A DNA stretch of 64,000 bases from Hymenobacter crusticola (GCF_002154225.1 NZ_MTSE01000007.1:248001-312000), one strand, 5' to 3'. Shown: positions 9,130 to 18,594, counted from the first letter of the stretch. Numbers and translations: made by a program. The notes: generated by a model not told the origin, from the sequence alone.

Positions 9130-12100
9130 TTAGAATTTAACGGACAGGTTCAGGCCGTAGGAACGCGTGCGGGGCAAGCCGATCGACTCCAAACCCTGGT
9201 AGTTGCTGTTGCTGAAGCTCTGCTCAGGGTCGAAGTCGGTGTGCTTCATGAGGATGAATAGATTGCGGGCTACGAAGGAAATGGAGGCCGACTGCAGCTT
9301 GAGCGCGCTGATGTGGAACGCGGGCAGGTTGTAGGACAGAATCACCTGGCGCAGCTTGATGAAGCTGCCATCGTGCACGAACAGCTCCGAGTAGTTTTTG
9401 TAGTTGTCGTAGTAGTTGCGCAGGCCGCTCACGGGCACCACACGCTCATACACGTCGCCGGACTTCGTGACGCCGCGCAGCTGCAAGCCGTTTTCCCGAC
9501 CGGGCAAAGTCGATTTCAGCAGACCTAGGCGGGTTTCGTACACCTCGCTGATGGAAAAGACTTTGTTGCCAAACTTGCCATCCAGCAACACATTTAAGGA
9601 CAAACGCTTGTAGCGGAAATCGTTGCTGAAGCCCATCGTGAGCGGCGCTACGCTTTTGCCCAGCGGCTGCAAGCCCGTTGCCACGGGGAAGCCACTGGCC
9701 GGGTCGAACACGGTATTGCCGTTCGCATCTTTTTGAATGCGCGTACCCACAATCTCAAAGGCCGACCGCCCCACGATGTTGTTGATATTGCCCCAGTTAC
9801 CAACCGTAGAAGCTAGGTTGATGGAGGTGATGCCGTCGACGAGGCGCAGGACCTCGTTGTCGTTGTAGGCGAGGTTGTAGCTCGTGTTCCAGGAGAAGTC
9901 CGACCCTTTTATCAGCGTGCCGCCCACCAAGGCCTCGATGCCGCGGTTGCGCACTTTGCCGGCGTTCAGGTACACGCTGTTGTAGCCGGAGGTAGAGCTG
10001 ATTGTGGAATTGATGATGTCCTTGTCGGTCACCCGGTTATACAAGGTGAAATCGAAGTTGAAGCGGTTATCCAAAAACTGTCCTTCGATGCCCACTTCCG
10101 AGGTTGTGGACAAAACCGGGCCTAGGTTGGCGTTGGTGATACCCGCGATGCCCGAGCCAGGCGTGTTGCTGCTCACGTTCTGCAGAGGGCGGTCGGAGCT
10201 CGGGACGTTGCTATAGGTCAGGTTGACAGCGTAGGGGTCCGGGGCGCCCTGCCCGACTTGCGCGTAGGCGCCTTTCAGCTTGAGCAGGTTGATGGCTTTG
10301 GGCAGCGGCAGAGCATCCGACACAATAAAGCTGCCGTTGACGCTCGGGTAAAACTGGCTGTTGTTCTTGGTGCTCAGCGTGGAGTACCAGTCGTTGCGGC
10401 TCGTAACGGTGAGGAAAAGCAGGTTTTTGAAGCTAAAATCAATAGAGCCGAAAGCGGAGTTCACTTCTTGCTTCTGCGCCAACGCTAGGGTGGTGCCCGA
10501 GGCTAGGTTGTTGTAGCTATAGAAGTACGGGATGGTAAACCCGGTCCCCGCTTGGTCGAGTTCGTTGAGCTCGGAGTGGCGTTTGTTCACCCCGCCCAGG
10601 AAGGACAACCCCACTTCCTTGATCTGCTTGCGGTAGGTGATGGTGGCTAGCCCGTTGGTTTCGCTCACGTCCGATTTGATGCCCACATACTGGCCCGTCA
10701 GGGCGTAGAGCGTGCCCGTCGGCGTGACGTTCGAGTAGTTATAATCGTAGTGGTCTTGGCTGACGGTGCCTTTGAGGACCAGGTCTTTCGCTAGCTCGTA
10801 GCTAACCGAACCCTGCCCGATAAAGCGGTTTTTTCGGTCGTTCTGCTTGAACTTGTTGATAACGAAGTACCCGTTGGTCGCCACGCTGGCGTCGTTCCAG
10901 ACGGTTTCGTTGCCCGCGTCGTTGTAGCCGGGCTTCAGCCAGCGCACATCGGCTGTGTTGGCAATCATGTAGGGCGACCAGTTGGGGTTGGCTGTGGCGT
11001 CGCCAGCGCTAGCCCGGTTCTGCGCCGTCTCGATGTTGTACTGCGCCAGAGCCTCGTAGCTCAGCCGGGGGCTCAGCTTGCCGTTCAGGTTCAGGTTGCC
11101 GGTTTTGCGGTTGTAGGTGCTGTTGGGCAGAATGCTTTTGCTCTGCAAATCGGCCAACGAAAAGCGGTAGGCAATGGCCTCGGTGCCGCCCGTGAAGGCG
11201 ACCGTGTTGGTGAACGTGCTGCCGAGCCGATAGAAGTTTTTGAGGTTGTTTTTCTGCGCTACGTACGGATGCGTCTGCCCATCAACGCCCACGTAGTCGG
11301 TCGAGCCGTCAATCTTGGCGCCCCACGACCGGCGGCCAGTGGCTTGGGCGGCAGCTAGGGTCGTGGGCTTCACGCCCCCGTCGCCCTGCCCGTATTCATA
11401 CTGAAAGTCGGGGAAAACGGAAATGGATTCGAGCGTGGCAGTCGAGTTGTACTCAACGCCGATGCCCTTTTGGGCGCGGCCTTTTTTGGTAGTAATCAGG
11501 ATAACGCCGTTGCCGCCGCGCGAGCCATACAGCGCCGCCGCCGTACCGCCCTTCAGCACCGTAATCGACTCAATATCATCGGGGTTGATGCTGGCAATAC
11601 CGTCGCCGCGGTCGACGTTGCTGCCGCCGCCATTGGCCGTCGGGGCTAGCCCTGGCACCGAGTTGTCGATGGGCATGCCGTTGAGCACGTACAGGGGCTG
11701 GTTGTTGGCCGAGCCCGACAACGAGCCGTTGCCCCGGATGATAACCCGGCTAGAGCCGCCCGGCCCCGTGGAAAGGCCCGCCACGTTCACGCCCGCTACT
11801 TTGCCGGTTAGGGCGTTGGCCACGTTGTTTTCGCGGGCCTGGGTCAGCTCTTCCCCTTTTACTTCGGTCACGGCGTACCCTAGGTCGCGCTTCTGCTTGC
11901 TGATGCCCAGGGCCGTTACCACGACTTCCTCTAGGTTCTGGCTGCTTTTAGCGAGCTTGATGGTGACGGGCGCCGACCGGTCGCTCACGTTCAGCTCCAC
12001 TTTCGCGTAGCCGATAAAGGACACCACCAGCGTCACGGGCTTGCCCTGGTAGTCAGCGGGTAGCGTCAGGCTAAAGTTGCCGTCGCCGTCGGTACCAGTG

Positions 12101-12582
12101 CCTAGCTTCGTGTCCTTCACGACCACCGTAGCGCCCGGCACGCCGGCGCCATCCTCCAGCACCACTTTGCCCTTCACCACATCATCGGCCACGCTTTTCG
12201 AATCGGCCTGGTAAATGACGTATTGTTTATCGGTAATCCTTTTGACGTTTAAATCAAAAGACGTTACCAATTGGGTTAATGTATTTTCAACTGCGCCCTC
12301 TAGGTTGTTTGCGTCCAGCGTCGACGGCACGAATTTATTATCCAATAAACCCTTTTTAAAGGCAATTTGAATTTGGTAGTGCGACTTTAAATTATCGACG
12401 GCTTCTTTCAGAGATTTTCGCGTTTCAACTACCGGCTGTTCGCCTTGTGTTCTGTACAACGCTCTACTGGAAGTTGGCTTCGTTGCTAACGCAAATTGTG
12501 CGTGGCTAGGCGCACCTTTCAACATAAATAACAACAACGGAGCACACCACGTAAAGGAACTTGTCGAGTCAAAGTTTCTCAT
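9130..12582 (-). CDS. SusC/RagA-family TonB-dependent receptor with STN signalling domain
   Basis: The 1150-residue outer-membrane receptor has an export signal, then a secretin/TonB short N-terminal (STN) domain (about 55-125). A CarboxypepD_reg-like domain (about 135-215), a TonB-box-like NLEEVVVTALG, a plug (about 225-345) and a 22-strand-type barrel to the C-terminal LNLSVKF follow. The plug contains GGTAAALYGSRGGNGVILITTKKG, typical of SusC. The STN domain marks receptors that signal to a FecR anti-sigma factor, and such a gene lies 18 bp upstream. It should import the oligosaccharide bound by the adjacent SusD and report substrate occupancy. Confidence 0.96.
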   Translation of the reverse strand: MRNFDSTSSFTWCAPLLLFMLKGAPSHAQFALATKPTSSRALYRTQGEQPVVETRKSLKEAVDNLKSHYQIQIAFKKGLLDNKFVPSTLDANNLEGAVENTLTQLVTSFDLNVKRITDKQYVIYQADSKSVADDVVKGKVVLEDGAGVPGATVVVKDTKLGTGTDGDGNFSLTLPADYQGKPVTLVVSFIGYAKVELNVSDRSAPVTIKLAKSSQNLEEVVVTALGISKQKRDLGYAVTEVKGEELTQARENNVANALTGKVAGVNVAGLSTGPGGSSRVIIRGNGSLSGSANNQPLYVLNGMPIDNSVPGLAPTANGGGSNVDRGDGIASINPDDIESITVLKGGTAAALYGSRGGNGVILITTKKGRAQKGIGVEYNSTATLESISVFPDFQYEYGQGDGGVKPTTLAAAQATGRRSWGAKIDGSTDYVGVDGQTHPYVAQKNNLKNFYRLGSTFTNTVAFTGGTEAIAYRFSLADLQSKSILPNSTYNRKTGNLNLNGKLSPRLSYEALAQYNIETAQNRASAGDATANPNWSPYMIANTADVRWLKPGYNDAGNETVWNDASVATNGYFVINKFKQNDRKNRFIGQGSVSYELAKDLVLKGTVSQDHYDYNYSNVTPTGTLYALTGQYVGIKSDVSETNGLATITYRKQIKEVGLSFLGGVNKRHSELNELDQAGTGFTIPYFYSYNNLASGTTLALAQKQEVNSAFGSIDFSFKNLLFLTVTSRNDWYSTLSTKNNSQFYPSVNGSFIVSDALPLPKAINLLKLKGAYAQVGQGAPDPYAVNLTYSNVPSSDRPLQNVSSNTPGSGIAGITNANLGPVLSTTSEVGIEGQFLDNRFNFDFTLYNRVTDKDIINSTISSTSGYNSVYLNAGKVRNRGIEALVGGTLIKGSDFSWNTSYNLAYNDNEVLRLVDGITSINLASTVGNWGNINNIVGRSAFEIVGTRIQKDANGNTVFDPASGFPVATGLQPLGKSVAPLTMGFSNDFRYKRLSLNVLLDGKFGNKVFSISEVYETRLGLLKSTLPGRENGLQLRGVTKSGDVYERVVPVSGLRNYYDNYKNYSELFVHDGSFIKLRQVILSYNLPAFHISALKLQSASISFVARNLFILMKHTDFDPEQSFSNSNYQGLESIGLPRTRSYGLNLSVKF

Positions 12583-12600
12583 GCATTTAGGTTGAAAGGG

Positions 12601-13632
12601 TTAGTTGACAATTATCTGCTTTCCATTTTGGTAAATACTCACGTGTAAGGAAGCCGAAATAGTTTCCAGTAGTGCTTCGACGCCGGTGACGTTGATTTCA
12701 CCTTCTATTTTCAGCTCTTGAACCGCGGTTTTTGAATACTTAATTTGATAGCCGTACGTGTCTTCCAACACCTTCAGCATATCACCTAGCTTACCATCTT
12801 TGAAAATAAATTGGCGCTTGCACCAAGTCACCAACGTTTCCGGGTGGGCTAGCTTCTTTTTCGGAGAAATAGTTTTAGCGGCATATTCCACGTAATCTCC
12901 CGGTGCTAGCACCACAGAGCTTGCTGGTTTATTAGCTGCCGCAACGGTCAATTTAATTTTGCCTGTCACTAACCCCACGTCAACCTTGGCGTGGCGGTTG
13001 TTCACATTAAATGTCGTACCCAGTACTTCGATGGCGAGGTCATTGCAATGCACGACAAAACGCTCACCCGGTTTAATGTGCGTTGAATCTTTATTTAAGT
13101 GCGCAACTCGAAAAAAGCCTTCACCCTTCAACCACACTTCCCGCGAGTTTTTGCCCCAGCCCCGCTCGTACGTCAGCGACGAATTGCCATTGAGCAGCAC
13201 CTGAGTCCCGTCGGGCATTTCAACGGTTTTGATTTCGCCAAAGGCCGTCTCGAAATGCTGGTCCTGGTTGTACCAGAAAAACAGCGAGCCTAGGCCGAGC
13301 GGCACCACAGCAGCGGCAATCCGCAGCAAAGCGGGCAGAGGGCGGGGGCGTAATTGGAGCACCTTGGGTTGCGCTTCTACCGGTCCAACCTCAGCCTCAA
13401 TACGCTTCCAAAGCTCCGCCTGCCGGCTCGCATTGGTGAAGGTATCTTGCGCCCGATAACCTCGGATGAGCGTGGTAGCCTGCGCAATAGCCTCTTGCTT
13501 ATCCGGATAGTGTTCGGCTACCTGCTTCCAGAAACGGGTAGACGCATCGGTAGGGCTGATGACCGCGCTGACGAAGTCGTCGTCCGCTAGGAAGTCTTTG
13601 GTAGTGAATGAAGCGTATCTGCTGGAATCCAT
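12601..13632 (-). CDS. FecR-family anti-sigma factor
   Basis: The 343-residue protein has a cytoplasmic N-terminal part of about 100 residues, one membrane span (about 106-123, LLRIAAAVVPLGLGSLFFW) and a periplasmic FecR domain (about 130-225, with TVEMPDGTQVLLNGNSSL and GEGFFRV). The C-terminal DUF4974-like region (about 265-343) is the part thought to contact the STN domain of the receptor. It should hold the ECF sigma factor encoded upstream inactive until the SusC receptor signals. The 212 bp gap to the sigma gene may hold a separate promoter, but no clear box was seen. Confidence 0.94.
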   Translation of the reverse strand: MDSSRYASFTTKDFLADDDFVSAVISPTDASTRFWKQVAEHYPDKQEAIAQATTLIRGYRAQDTFTNASRQAELWKRIEAEVGPVEAQPKVLQLRPRPLPALLRIAAAVVPLGLGSLFFWYNQDQHFETAFGEIKTVEMPDGTQVLLNGNSSLTYERGWGKNSREVWLKGEGFFRVAHLNKDSTHIKPGERFVVHCNDLAIEVLGTTFNVNNRHAKVDVGLVTGKIKLTVAAANKPASSVVLAPGDYVEYAAKTISPKKKLAHPETLVTWCKRQFIFKDGKLGDMLKVLEDTYGYQIKYSKTAVQELKIEGEINVTGVEALLETISASLHVSIYQNGKQIIVN

Positions 13633-13760
13633 GCGGGGAGCGTGCTAAACACTCCTTATATACCTCACCGTACCCCGATTATCCCTTCGGAAAAGAAATT
13701 TTTTAAACAAATCGTAACACTAGCGTAGCAGAGGCTGCAAACAGTCGCCTCAAGCTTCTG

Positions 13761-13834
13761 CAATCCACTCAACCTAGGTTAGTCTTGCTAACGCTTTGCA
13801 ACCGGAGCTCTGCCCGTTAGACTACTTGCGGATC
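13761..13834 (-). pseudogene. Possible decayed tRNA-like element
   Basis: Read on the minus strand this stretch is 74 bases long. Its first seven bases (13828-13834) can pair with bases 67-73 (13762-13768), including two G-U pairs, like an acceptor stem. An internal segment resembles a D-arm (ending GGGCAGAGC), and a TTGCAAA string resembles the anticodon loop of tRNA-Cys. The anticodon stem does not pair, there is no TTC T-loop, and no CCA end is encoded. It is at best a relic, and may be chance similarity. Confidence 0.2.
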
Positions 13835-13844
13835 AACGAGAATT

Positions 13845-14411
13845 TTAAAATGAATTACTTATGTTCGAATCTTTGAACACAGATTCGACGCTGTGTAATG
13901 CTTTGTAGAGTAACTTATAAGTAGAAGCAATAGTGATATTCATGATGTCGGAAATTTCTTCGTAATCAAAACTCTCGTAAAATCGCAGATAAATAATTTC
14001 TTGCTGCCTAGCTGGTAATTTATCTATGACTACTTTTATTTTTACCCGTAATTCTTGTTCTTGCTCAGTAGCAATTACGGCTTGGTCGAACGAGGCTTCA
14101 AAAGGTAGGCTATTATCGTCCTGAATTTCAGTAAAGCGGGAGTTGCTTTGTAATTTTCTAAAAAGGGTGCTGCGCAGTGATTTATATAAGTAATTCTTGA
14201 CAGATAGTGGGTTTCCTAAGTTGCTTCTGGTAGTCCACAACTTGACAAACAAATCTTGAACAGCGTCTTCAATAAAGTTAATGTCTTTGGTAAATTTATA
14301 GCCATAGTTGTTTAATAGTTTAAAGTATTGATTGTATAGTTTGGTATACGCATTCCAATCACCTTGCTTGAATAAATCCCATAAAAGTAAGGCGTCTTCT
14401 GCGGAGGACAT
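13845..14411 (-). CDS. RNA polymerase ECF sigma-70 factor
   Basis: The 188-residue protein has region 2 (about 25-90, with INFIEDAVQDLFVKLWTTR) and region 4 (about 125-180, with LPARQQEIIYLRFYESFDYEEISDIMNIT, a helix-turn-helix). This is the layout of FecI-like ECF factors of the Bacteroidota. Together with the FecR gene downstream and the STN-bearing SusC receptor it forms a trans-envelope circuit that should switch on the locus when substrate is present. The DNA is visibly more AT-rich than the glycosidase genes. No TAnnTTTG box was found directly upstream. Confidence 0.95.
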   Translation of the reverse strand: MSSAEDALLLWDLFKQGDWNAYTKLYNQYFKLLNNYGYKFTKDINFIEDAVQDLFVKLWTTRSNLGNPLSVKNYLYKSLRSTLFRKLQSNSRFTEIQDDNSLPFEASFDQAVIATEQEQELRVKIKVVIDKLPARQQEIIYLRFYESFDYEEISDIMNITIASTYKLLYKALHSVESVFKDSNISNSF

Positions 14412-14821
14412 GCTACGGTTTGTGCTAAGTAAAAAACTGGTCCGCCGCAGCGTTGCCTAAGTTGGAGTAGTGTACACGGCCGCGCAAGAAAAATACTATT
14501 CAGCAAGCGGTATACGTTTCGGTTACCAAGTAACGCTTTATATCACAAACGCCTAGAATCTTTAAGCGTTTTCTTTTCATTTAATTAAGCTAGTATCCTG
14601 CTAAAGCCAGCTGACCGTCGGCTTGCGCGGGCAAAAAATGCTTGCACAACTATTATATTAGCTACAGTAGTTATTTGAAGAGTGTAACGGGTATTTACTG
14701 TTAGCTTGTGCAGTTATTGGGTGCGCGAACTTAAATCATTACAGGATACAGTGCTGCGAAGCATCATATGCCGCGTTAGAATAGCTAGCTTAGCCTAACA
14801 TATTCTATCCCCCTTATAGAC
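14412..14821. other. Divergent intergenic region between ECF sigma gene and pectinesterase gene
   Basis: The 410 bp region separates the leftward sigma gene from the rightward pectinesterase gene, so it must hold at least two promoters. It is AT-rich. I found no perfect TAnnTTTG box on either strand and no convincing small gene. Confidence 0.5.
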
Positions 14822-15796
14822 ATGAAGTGTAAGAACCTGCTGTACCTGTGCAGCTTACTACTTGTAACCTGCATTACCGCGCAGGCCCAGGAAGCGACCC
14901 CGACAAGTCCTATCACGGTGGCGCAGGATGGCTCCGGCACGTACCGCACGGTGCAGGAAGCGGTAAATGCCGTGCCTAACCAAGTGCAAACGCAAGTGGT
15001 TATCCGGGTGAAAAAAGGGACTTACCGCGAGAAATTGGTGGTGCCAGCGCTGAAAACGCACATTTCGTTAGTGGGGGAGGATAAGAATGCCACCATTATC
15101 ACCTACGACGACCATACCGGCAAAGGCGACATCAATACCTACACCTCGCACTCAGTGCTGGTGCAGGGCAACGACTTCCGAGCTGAGAACATCACCTTCG
15201 AAAACACGGCTGGCTATACGGCTGGGCAAGCTGTGGCTCTGCACGTAGAAGCCGACCGTTGCGTGTTCCGGAACTGCCGGATGGTGGGCAATCAGGATGT
15301 ATTGTTCCTTGCTACCGACAACAGTCGCCAGTATTACCAAGACTGCTACATCGAAGGCACGACCGACTTTATCTTCGGCTCCAGCACGGCCGTGTTTGAC
15401 CATTGCACCATTTACAGCAAGAAAAACTCCTACATCACGGCGGCGTCTACCCCGGCGGGGCACCCGTATGGGTTTGTGTTTCTGAACTGCAAACTAACGG
15501 CCGATACTACCCTAGCTACGCAAGTGCACCTAGGTCGGCCGTGGCGGCCGAGTGCGCGGGTGGTTTTTCTGCACACGGAAATGGGCAACCACATTGTGCC
15601 GGCTGGCTGGCACAACTGGAGCAAGCCCGAAAGTGAGAAAACCGCTTATTACGCTGAGTACAAGTCAACGGGGCCGGGCGCCAAGCCGCAGAGCCGGGTG
15701 CCTTGGTCGCACCAGCTTACGGCTAAGGAAGCAAAGCAGTACACGCTGAAGCAGATTTTTGCCGGCCCGCTGCCCTGGAACCCCACGCAGAAATAA
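14822..15796 (+). CDS. Pectin methylesterase (CE8), secreted
   Basis: The 324-residue protein has a signal peptide (cleavage near QAQ-EA, about 22) and a complete CE8 beta-helix. The family motifs are GTYREK (about 66-71), GQAVAL with Q136, QDVLF with D159 as the expected acid/base, DFIFG with D182 as the expected nucleophile, and LGRPWRP with R239. The usual QDTL is QDVL here, a mild change beside the catalytic Asp. It removes methyl esters from homogalacturonan outside the cytoplasm. It is divergent from the fucosidase/hexosaminidase locus, no pectate lyase or GH28 gene is nearby, and it probably belongs to a different regulon. Confidence 0.95.
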   Translation: MKCKNLLYLCSLLLVTCITAQAQEATPTSPITVAQDGSGTYRTVQEAVNAVPNQVQTQVVIRVKKGTYREKLVVPALKTHISLVGEDKNATIITYDDHTGKGDINTYTSHSVLVQGNDFRAENITFENTAGYTAGQAVALHVEADRCVFRNCRMVGNQDVLFLATDNSRQYYQDCYIEGTTDFIFGSSTAVFDHCTIYSKKNSYITAASTPAGHPYGFVFLNCKLTADTTLATQVHLGRPWRPSARVVFLHTEMGNHIVPAGWHNWSKPESEKTAYYAEYKSTGPGAKPQSRVPWSHQLTAKEAKQYTLKQIFAGPLPWNPTQK

Positions 15797-15857
15797 CCTA
15801 GGTCAGTTGACTGGCGCGGGCCTACATACGTAGAGTGTTCGTCGACCTAGCTTCTGT

Positions 15858-16739
15858 ATGTCTGCTTCTCCTCGTGTTTCTACCTTGCTACGCCGGTTCG
15901 ATCGGTGGGCGACGCCGGTGCTGGCGGTGGTGGCCGTGGCCGTCTTTGTGGGCGAAGTTGTGCGGCCATTGCGGCGGCGCACGCGTCCGCGTGGCAAGCG
16001 GTGGCCCGTAAATGTGGGTTTGGCTGCGCCTTCCCTAGTAGGGATGCGGCTGACCCTGCTGCCGGCAATGGTGGGGCTCACCCAGCTAGCTGCTCGCCAG
16101 CGTTGGGGCCTGCATCGGCTTCGCTTACCTGAGCCGGTACGCTTACTCGCTGAGCTGCTCGTGCTGGATTATGTGGCGTATTCGTGGCACCGGTTGCTGC
16201 ACGCGCCATTCTTGTGGCGGTTTCACCGGGTGCATCACATCGACCTAGATATGGATTTGAGCACCGGGTGGCGGTTTCATGCCGGGGAGATGCTAGCAAG
16301 TATTCCGTACCGGGGCGGGGTGACGGCCTTGGTAGGTGTGCGGCCTGGCACGTTGCTAGCGTACGAAGTTGTATTTGAAGCGTGCACGGCCTTCCATCAT
16401 TCCAACTGGCGCTTGCCTATCACGCTTGAGCGCCGGTTGACGCACTTCTTCGTCACACCGCGCGTACACGGTATTCATCACTCCGTGGTGCACCGCGAAA
16501 CGCAAAGCAACTTCGGGGTAGTGCTCACGCTGTGGGACCGGCTACACCGGACATGGCGCGTGAATGTGCCGCAGCAGGAACTAACTATAGGGGTGCCAGC
16601 CCACCCAGATCCGGCGGAAGATACAGTATCGCACTTGTTAAGGCTGCCCCTGGAGCCGCTCCGCCCATGGGCTAGGCCCAATGGCTCCGTACCGGAACGT
16701 GCGCCCCAGCCTGGCCCCATAAGTCGCCTTGTGGAGTAG
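15858..16739 (+). CDS. Sterol desaturase / fatty acid hydroxylase superfamily membrane protein
   Basis: The 293-residue integral membrane protein carries the histidine clusters of the di-iron hydroxylase family: HRLLHAPFLWRFHRVHH (about 112-128), AFHHSNW, and a late HGIHHS. These ligate a di-iron centre used to hydroxylate or desaturate lipids or carotenoids. The first 60 residues are arginine-rich with one membrane span. The start ATG at 15858 is 61 bp after the pectinesterase stop. The substrate cannot be told from sequence. Confidence 0.88.
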   Translation: MSASPRVSTLLRRFDRWATPVLAVVAVAVFVGEVVRPLRRRTRPRGKRWPVNVGLAAPSLVGMRLTLLPAMVGLTQLAARQRWGLHRLRLPEPVRLLAELLVLDYVAYSWHRLLHAPFLWRFHRVHHIDLDMDLSTGWRFHAGEMLASIPYRGGVTALVGVRPGTLLAYEVVFEACTAFHHSNWRLPITLERRLTHFFVTPRVHGIHHSVVHRETQSNFGVVLTLWDRLHRTWRVNVPQQELTIGVPAHPDPAEDTVSHLLRLPLEPLRPWARPNGSVPERAPQPGPISRLVE

Positions 16740-16806
16740 CTACGGTTGGGAAAGTACTGCCTCTGATGAGCCGTAAATTTATTCAGGGCCCTGATCAAAA
16801 CGGAAC

Positions 16807-17214
16807 CTAGGCTTGGATGCGCAACCAGTACTGCGCAGCTTCCAAGCTATCGAACATGTGGATGTGCAATTGGTCGCCGATGCGTAGCTGCAAGTTCTCG
16901 ATGGAGAGTTGAGCAAAAATATCGGGTGACAAAATTTGGGCAAAATAACGCAGTCCGGCTCCAATGATCAGCGGCGTCCAGACGTGTTCAATCCAGTCGT
17001 TGGCTTCGGTGAAGTTGCCAATCAATTCACGGTGGTCATTCAGGAGCCTAGGGCTAGGCTGTTCGCGTAGCATATCCACGTAGGTGAGGCCGCCATCCAT
17101 GATGCTGCCTAGGGTTTGGCGGCCGTGCCAGCGGGCATGAATCCAGTTTTCGGGTTGGTTGCGCTCTACGGTAAGGTACACGCTGCCGTCGCCACGGCGC
17201 AGCGAAGTAATCAT
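16807..17214 (-). CDS. Hypothetical protein, about 135 residues
   Basis: I do not recognise a named family. The start MITSLRRGDGSVYLTVE is preferred because the upstream 18 codons of the open frame (to 17268) look like leader sequence. It is soluble, with alternating strands and helices, and ends FDSLEAAQYWLRIQA, a layout reminiscent of STAS/SpoIIAA-like folds of the Bacteroidota. That resemblance is only an impression. It is convergent with the hydroxylase gene and divergent from the TerB-like gene. Confidence 0.65.
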   Translation of the reverse strand: MITSLRRGDGSVYLTVERNQPENWIHARWHGRQTLGSIMDGGLTYVDMLREQPSPRLLNDHRELIGNFTEANDWIEHVWTPLIIGAGLRYFAQILSPDIFAQLSIENLQLRIGDQLHIHMFDSLEAAQYWLRIQA

Positions 17215-17489
17215 GAACGGGTAATTAAGTTGAAAATAGGTGTCAGGTAATCGTGGGGCAGAAAGCAAGAGTAAAAGAGCTTAACGAAGCCATGCGGCTA
17301 TTGTTTGACTTAGTAAGCCGAACAGACCGGCCCGAACGCGCAGCCGCTACATGGTGGTTGAAATAGGCACAAAATACCCCTGCCAGTTTTGCACTCCTGA
17401 AGCAAGACAATAACTTTCCCCGAAAGGCCTCGTTTGACTACTTCACCCTCGTTGGGTGTCTATCCCCTCCGTTACTATTACCTAAGAAG

Positions 17490-17906
17490 ATGCAGCCGCA
17501 ACATTCCCTCGAAGACGTACTAAACACGCAGCAGAAGAAGCTAGCTTTCTTTCAGAACCTGGTGCTGATTGCCGCCGCCGATAGCCAGCTCAGCCAAGAG
17601 GAAGGTGAGTTCTTGGTGCAAATCGGTGATAAGCTAGGTCTGAAACCCGAAGAAGTGATGCCCATTGCGGACAACCTAGGTGTGCTTAGCTTCATTGTGC
17701 CGGCCGAGGGTATTCAGCGGACGCTGGAGCTGCAAACCTTGGTGCAGATGATGCTGCAAGACGGCCAGATTGATGCCCGCGAATATGGCTTGTGCATGGA
17801 GTACGCCAACCGCATTGGCTACAGCAAAGCCATCCTCGACGATATGGTAAGTCAGCTGGCCGGTGGTCAGCCCGACCCCAACCGCAACCCGCCCACGGTA
17901 AGCTAG
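17490..17906 (+). CDS. TerB-like / co-chaperone DjlA N-terminal-like protein
   Basis: The 138-residue, mostly helical acidic protein contains AFFQNLVLIAAADSQLSQEEGEFLVQIGDKLG, matching the metal-binding helix pattern (AxADGxxxxxE) of the TerB family. The usual ADG is ADS here. TerB proteins occur in tellurite/stress response and membrane-linked signalling, but single-domain members have no settled function. The gene is convergent with a phosphoesterase gene one base beyond its stop. Confidence 0.7.
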   Translation: MQPQHSLEDVLNTQQKKLAFFQNLVLIAAADSQLSQEEGEFLVQIGDKLGLKPEEVMPIADNLGVLSFIVPAEGIQRTLELQTLVQMMLQDGQIDAREYGLCMEYANRIGYSKAILDDMVSQLAGGQPDPNRNPPTVS

Positions 17907-17907
17907 C

Positions 17908-18594
17908 TTACTGGCCGCGGCCTTTCACGCCAGGGTACAGCTCCCTAACGGTATCACTCTGCACAAACGCTTTGGTGCGCACGTTCATCATGGTGAGGCG
18001 TCCGCCGTAGGCTGCCCCCTGATCCACGTTCCACACGTTGGTGCGCTGAACCGGCACTACGCTTTCCGGCCAAGTTGGCGTGTGGCCAATAAAGCACGCG
18101 GCGTAGCCGTGGGCAATTTCGCCCGTGGTCCACAGTTCGCGGTTCCAAACGAGGTCGTACGGCTCCTGATTTTCAATGAGTTCTTCCGGGTCGTAGCCGC
18201 CATGCACGAAGAGGTTGTCATCCTCGTCGATGAAGTAGGGGAGTTGTTTGCCGAAGAATTCCTGGAAGTGTCGCTGCGTGACTTCTGGCCCGAAACGCTG
18301 GTAGGCTTCGTAGGTGGCCTGGCCGCCCTGTCGGTACCAGATATACTCAATGTCTTCAAACGCGGGTTGGATGGCCATCCAGTCGGTTGTCCACCAGTCA
18401 TGGTTGCCCTGGAGCCAGATGCTGTTCGGAATAGCAAGCAGCTGCTCCACGCACTCGGGCGTTTCGGGCCAGCCATCCGACACATCCCCAATCTGCACCA
18501 GCCGATCAATACCGGGCCGGAATGGGCTGCGCTCTAGCACCTGTTCTAAGGCCCGGTAAGCGCCGTGAATATCGCCGACAACGTAGGTTTCCAT
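17908..18594 (-). CDS. Metallophosphoesterase (calcineurin-like; PrpA/ApaH-type)
   Basis: The 228-residue cytoplasmic protein shows the full metallophosphoesterase signature: VVGDIHGAY at the N-terminus, IGDVSDGWPE (about 37-46), WLQGNHDWW (about 60-68), a later FVHGGYD and the C-terminal IGHTPTW. This arrangement is typical of bacterial protein phosphatases of the PrpA/lambda-phosphatase group and of symmetrical Ap4A hydrolases. GDVSDG replaces the common GDxVDRG. Start ATG at 18594. Confidence 0.9.
   Translation of the reverse strand: METYVVGDIHGAYRALEQVLERSPFRPGIDRLVQIGDVSDGWPETPECVEQLLAIPNSIWLQGNHDWWTTDWMAIQPAFEDIEYIWYRQGGQATYEAYQRFGPEVTQRHFQEFFGKQLPYFIDEDDNLFVHGGYDPEELIENQEPYDLVWNRELWTTGEIAHGYAACFIGHTPTWPESVVPVQRTNVWNVDQGAAYGGRLTMMNVRTKAFVQSDTVRELYPGVKGRGQ

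Noticed and set aside
11423..12010. Plus-strand frame of 195 codons
   Set aside because: Antisense to the SusC-type receptor plug; low-complexity Pro/Ser/Arg composition.
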